In this document: in pieces, positions 28,755 through 31,841 of the stretch | Layout of the letters: the number at the start of each line of letters is the position of its first letter | Position numbering within the stretch: the first letter of the stretch is position 1 | NCBI GenBank assembly: GCA_002633005.1 | Contig: NMRA01001274.1 | Span: 1-31,841, forward strand | Origin: Phoronis australis | Lineage: Eukaryota > Phoronida > Phoronidae | DNA: 31,841 nt | Direction: 5' to 3' | Position numbers and translations under genes: made by a program | Notes under the pieces: model-generated | Databases searched by the model: none | What the model saw: only the letters and a program-made list of their open reading frames with translations | Told to the model about the DNA's origin: nothing

Positions 28755-31700
28755 CAAAGCTGTCATGAGCATCTCTGAACAATATTGACGAAAATTTTAC
28801 TGACTTTCAAGAATACCCAAGAGTTTGATTTAACTGAAAAACTTGGGGAATGAAGTAAAATACTTGTTTTTATTGCCTATTCTTGTATTGTAGGCGAAGA
28901 ATACATCTAAAGCCTAACATCACAAAGGGGTTAATCAGACGTCATTTGCAAGGCAAACTGAATTAGTACATAAATTCGTTTGGTTTTCATTAGTACTGCA
29001 TTCATCACTTTGATAATAATACCTATTCACTCTGGCCTTTTAATAAAGGTCCTTGTGTAATCACACCAAGTAATGGCGTGGTATCCGGGTATGGCACGCT
29101 GCTTAGTCCGTCGTGTGCAATGTCAAGTGTGTTGATAAACTTCCCCGGCTCTTTTGCATCTCTTTTAGGGCCGTAAGAAGCGGGGGGGGCGTGCATCCCC
29201 AAAAATTTGCAGACGTCGGAAATAAACCATAGCAACCGACGTAGACTTGGGGCCGGGGACAGGCGAGAAAAAAACACTACGAATACGGATAAGAGAGAAA
29301 ATTCAAGACAACTTTTGACAACTCGATATCAGTGCATGGTTTACCTTTTGAGGGACCTGGCCAGGACAAATTTGTTAGGGTCTCTGTTTTTGCTGCATAC
29401 TTTTTGGTCGTCTAAACCCACTTGGAACCGTGCACATGTATTTGGAATAATCGAGAAAATTCGTAAAGCATAGATTTTGCGGAGCATATAAATTAATTGG
29501 ATTTTTAAATTCAATAAGACAGTTTTGCAAATGCATACTTGCAAAATTTTATTTTCCAGAAGCCCTTCTCTAGCAAAGGATAACTCTCGCTATATTTTCT
29601 GTGTTTTACTTTCTCTAAATTTTGAGAAAATTGTTGGTTTGGCAGATAACATCAATTGTTGCACATTTCCTGACTTTTGAAAATAAACATTTTTTTCAGA
29701 TTTAGGGGCGCAGCTCTTGAAGAGGACCATCGATGACATTCAAGTGGACACCCTTTTCGTGTTTTAATGGCAAATTCTAAAAAGAGGCCGCTCACGAAAA
29801 GAGGGCCCAATGTTTGAATCGATTATCTCTATTTTCCCATTTTTTGTGAAATCGCACAACCGCCTTTCATGCTGAGGTAAGTCACTTCCTGCAAGGTCAT
29901 CCGACAATGGAATGAACTCTCATTATTTTCCAAGGTTAGTGATGTGTAGCCTTTCATCTTAGGTGTGCCATTTCCGACGAAACCCCCTCTCAGTGGGGCG
30001 GTTCGGTATACCTCTATACATGTAAATCTGACACTGCCAAATTTTCACTAGGGAAAGTTGAGATTCCAAATTCATCAATAACCCAAAAGAACCGTGAGCA
30101 GCTCAGCAATATCAAAATATTCGACGCAACAACCAAAAATGTGAAAAATACAATAGGATTGCTACCATCGAAAAGTTGGAATTTTGAAGGAAGTTGAATG
30201 CCAATATTTGTGAGTTACACAAAAAGGCTACTTCCGAAGGTTAGTTATAAATAATGTTAATTTTTTCTAATAGTATCACAAGAAAAGTATTTCTTTTGAA
30301 GGTCGTTACTAGGAACTGTTGGTAATGAATTCACAAAGGTCGAAAAGATTTGTGATGACCTTGAAATGAGCATAAATACACCTTAACACAAATGCCCCAT
30401 ATCCCACATTCACGGGGTTACCCGTCAAAAATCTGCGATCAGTCCGTTTTGATAAACAAATTTGTTGGTTTCTGATTTACATGTTTGTGTATCTACGAAA
30501 CCAACAAGTTAATGGATGATTTTTGGCAATTAGACGCTAATATTTTAAGAACTTGGGATGTTTCAGTGAATTTAGATTATGAAGAAACAGATCCCCAAAT
30601 AGTAAAGTGCACTTGGACGCTTCTTGCCTATCTAAAATAACTCTTAAAGACATTGATGAAATTTGGACAATTCCTAATAATGTACTCACCATTCAAATGA
30701 CAATAAATGCATTGCATTTTGACTTCGGTACAAGATTTGTTGTTTAAACTCACTAAGAGGGGATCAAATTACAAACTAATTTTGTAAGAAATAACAATGC
30801 TTCAACGAACTTAGTTGAAAGCAGACATTGAGAAAATTCGATCCATCACCAGATCCCCAAATACATTGTATACAAGTACACTAAACAATTTTATTTGTCT
30901 ATATTAAAGAAGTCTTAGTGATATTAAGCAATGTCGGACAGCTGTACAAAGTGTCCTAAATTTTTCTAAGATTTCAAATGACATTAAACTGTTTATTGAC
31001 TTAGGAGATAGATTAGTGGGTTAACTTTCACAAACCGTAGATCGAAGAAGTTTAAGTATTTAAATAAATAAAATTAAACATATTGCCCATCAACTGGGAA
31101 AGGTTCTCTTTGCACTTCCTTCATGTTGTTAGTTTCCAATAGTATTGGCAATGAATTGTCTTCAAAACTGAATCATTTGCTTTCCATTCCTGTGCACACT
31201 ACACACATGGAGCACGTCAGGACTGACGCACCCACAATATGAAGTGTACATTTTTGGGACACACTCTGTATCATTTCCTCCAGCCACAAGAAAGTGGACT
31301 ACCGGCTGTGTTTCATCAAGAGATTTTGAAACAGCCACAAAGGCACTCATACCATGCACCTCAGGACCTCACCTTTCCAAAAATTCCTTCAAAGAATGGC
31401 TATGTTAAAATGAAGTTTTCTCGAAACTCGATCATAAAAACGAGGCCTTAGAGTCAGCGCAGAGGAATAGGTACGAGCTAAGCTGCCTGTCTCAGATGAA
31501 TCATAGCTAGGCTGACCAGCGACTAGCTCTAGTTCATCGAATCCACTGTTGGAACCCAGCTACTCGTCAGTGCGCTGGCCCCAGACCATTCTTACACTCT
31601 TCGAAACTTTGTTGGTTCACGGTTACTAATCCCGATGGCTTCATCTCAGGTATTACCCCCAACCCACCTATGGCGGACGTGGGGGGTCGGTACAAATATG

Positions 31701-31841
31701 GTTACATCCACAGAATGGGGGAGTGGCGATAGGAAGGAGTTAGGTTGGCGAGGTCGAATTAGTTTGTGCCCCCTCCCCAATAATGTTTACCTTCCTGCAG
31801 GCCTGCGTGCAGTTCCTGATAATGTTCTTCGTGTATCGTAG
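28755..31841. other. Non-coding, unassigned right end
   Basis: No gene is supported. Short frames at 29023-29473, 31162-31451 and 31635-31841 lack domain signatures, and no splice-bounded exon was recognised. An 11-bp hairpin lies at 30462-30507, and a smaller inverted pair CTTTTCGTG/CACGAAAAG lies at about 29750-29803. Confidence 0.45.
30462..30507. repeat. 11-bp inverted repeat hairpin
   Basis: TTGTTGGTTTC (30462-30472) pairs perfectly with GAAACCAACAA (30497-30507) across a 24-nt loop. Function unknown. Confidence 0.7.

Noticed and set aside
29023-29473. Opposite-strand frames of 84 and 88 codons
   Set aside because: No recognisable domain. The reading through a G-run looks low-complexity.
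31162-31451. Overlapping frames of 65 and 70 codons near the right end
   Set aside because: No domain or splice support. They may be an unrecognised element fragment but cannot be claimed as a gene.

Overview
This is a eukaryotic draft-assembly window (one 886-base N gap and a single N), AT-rich and intron/repeat-dominated. It looks like an invertebrate animal, probably marine: two ankyrin-repeat exons with GT/AG borders, Penelope-like elements (PLEs) with hammerhead-ribozyme relics, a Mag-type Gypsy LTR element, a non-LTR LINE and a tRNA-derived SINE. I cannot name the species. No bacterial operon, rRNA, tRNA gene or CRISPR array is visible.

Host gene: two minus-strand exons (7988-8086 and 994-1092) are each exactly 99 nt, phase 0, and each encodes one 33-residue ankyrin repeat. 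They are separated by an intron of about 6.9 kb. The rest of the gene lies outside the window or in exons I could not recognise. No other host exon is well supported.

Mobile DNA, left to right: a CCATGGTT-rich minisatellite (about 545-930); PLE-A (3489-5187, minus), flanked by inverted copies of its own 3' end, each with a decayed hammerhead motif; a decayed PLE-B (about 6085-7085, plus); PLE-C (11735-17960, minus) with a perfect 14-bp target-site duplication. PLE-C is itself split by a Gypsy LTR retrotransposon (12510-16679, plus) with 130-bp LTRs, a tRNA-Ser-type primer site and a perfect 5-bp target duplication. A 5'-truncated LINE (18027 to about 20797, minus) follows 53 bp beyond PLE-C's duplication, then a 3'-end fragment of PLE-C's family (about 21960-22410). 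The right part is mostly unrecognised non-coding DNA, with a degenerate ~330-350 bp repeat carrying a TGTACGTACCCC motif (26.0-27.5 kb), a 141-bp inverted-repeat element (27832-27972) and a SINE (28441-28751).

All element coding regions carry lesions (frameshifts, stops, lost catalytic residues, missing motifs), so none looks autonomous. The clearest signals are the datable nested insertion PLE-C/Gypsy, the same inverted-3'-end architecture in two unrelated PLE families, the hammerhead relics, and the GTACGTAC repeat array, which I cannot assign to any known family.
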